The notes below the pieces were generated by a model. The model did no database searches. It saw only the letters and a program-made list of their open reading frames with translations, and had not been told where the DNA came from. A program made the position numbers and the translations under genes. From Prochilodus magdalenae (lineage: Eukaryota > Chordata > Actinopteri > Characiformes > Prochilodontidae), in contig JAMWET010000129.1 of NCBI GenBank assembly GCA_024036415.1, positions 1,261,501-1,325,500 of the forward strand: a stretch of DNA of 64,000 nt, given 5' to 3'. Within the stretch, counting starts at the first letter, position 1, and each line of letters begins with the position of its first letter. Of this stretch, positions 63,661 through 64,000 are shown one piece after another.

Positions 63661-64000
63661 CTAGAAAAAAAGGGCAGTAAATGGTTAGAAATATCATGTC
63701 TCATGTAGTATCATATCAAAAAAATTTTTTTTTTTTTTTTAATATTAATGTTAATACTTAATACTACAGACAGAAGCACAAGCAAAATGTAAAGAAATGT
63801 TAAATATTTCCTAAAATAAAACCTAAATTTTCCAAATTCAATAACTACTATATGAATGAGTATGATTACATTCACTATTTGCTTTACTGAAAGCACCACT
63901 AGAGTAATATTTACAGTTCAGATGCTTCATATTCATGACAGCATTTGTGCAGCCCATTCAGTGAGCAGTTGTAAGTACGTAGCCTTTAAAGGCAGACTTC
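63661..64000. other. st7 intron to the window edge
   Basis: AT-rich with a T-run near 63722. No st7 exon or repeat recognised. Confidence 0.5.

Overview
This window is vertebrate nuclear DNA, almost certainly from a teleost fish. The genes are split into small exons with canonical GT/AG junctions. The DNA is AT-rich and full of microsatellites and of Tc1-like transposons of the kinds that crowd fish genomes. Several interspersed repeats (a SINE-like unit near 48.7 kb, a palindrome-ended element near 58 kb) resemble ones I associate with otophysan fishes (catfish, characins, carp-like). That narrower placement is a guess.

Two genes fill the window, both on the minus strand, transcribed right to left. 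From the right edge to about 33.9 kb lies the 3' two-thirds or more of st7 (suppression of tumorigenicity 7): 12 coding exons from 63660 down to a stop codon at 34137-34139. The gene's 5' exons are beyond the right edge. About 1.4 kb of unremarkable intergenic DNA follows. Then comes smc6, encoding the SMC6 ATPase subunit of the SMC5/6 genome-stability complex. It has a probable 5'-UTR exon at about 32.45-32.56 kb, an ATG at 28726, and 22 coding exons down to 889. These encode about residues 1-938: the Walker A half of the ATPase head, both coiled-coil arms and the hinge. The last ~150 residues (ABC signature and Walker B) lie off the left edge. Exon phases are consistent through both chains. 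The two proteins have no known shared pathway. The exact smc6 exon 2/exon 3 junction is the weakest call.

Everything else is intronic or intergenic. There are about ten Tc1-like copies (near 3.0, 5.8, 7.6, 19.3, 21.2, 25.8, 29.1, 36.0, 41.1 and 51.4 kb). One, at 5.8 kb, keeps a full-length transposase frame but has lost the segment that carries the second catalytic aspartate. Another, at 51.4 kb, has almost identical ~210-bp ends and looks young. There are also an L2-like LINE fragment (10.9-12.3 kb), a hAT transposase remnant (13.2-13.6 kb), a Ty3/gypsy reverse-transcriptase remnant (42.4-42.8 kb), and three copies of one MITE family.

The most unusual structures are three. First, a ~2.4-kb foldback-like element in smc6 intron 1 (29.77-32.15 kb) has ~190-bp inverted ends and ~138-bp internal tandem units arranged as two opposed arms, with a retroposon tail inserted in one arm. 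Second, a 29-bp minisatellite in an st7 intron (60.56-61.81 kb) has an 18-unit higher-order repeat. Third, one smc6 splice donor is formed by the first bases of a long (GT)n(AT)n microsatellite. I found no CRISPR, operon, phage or other prokaryotic feature, and no RNA gene I could support.
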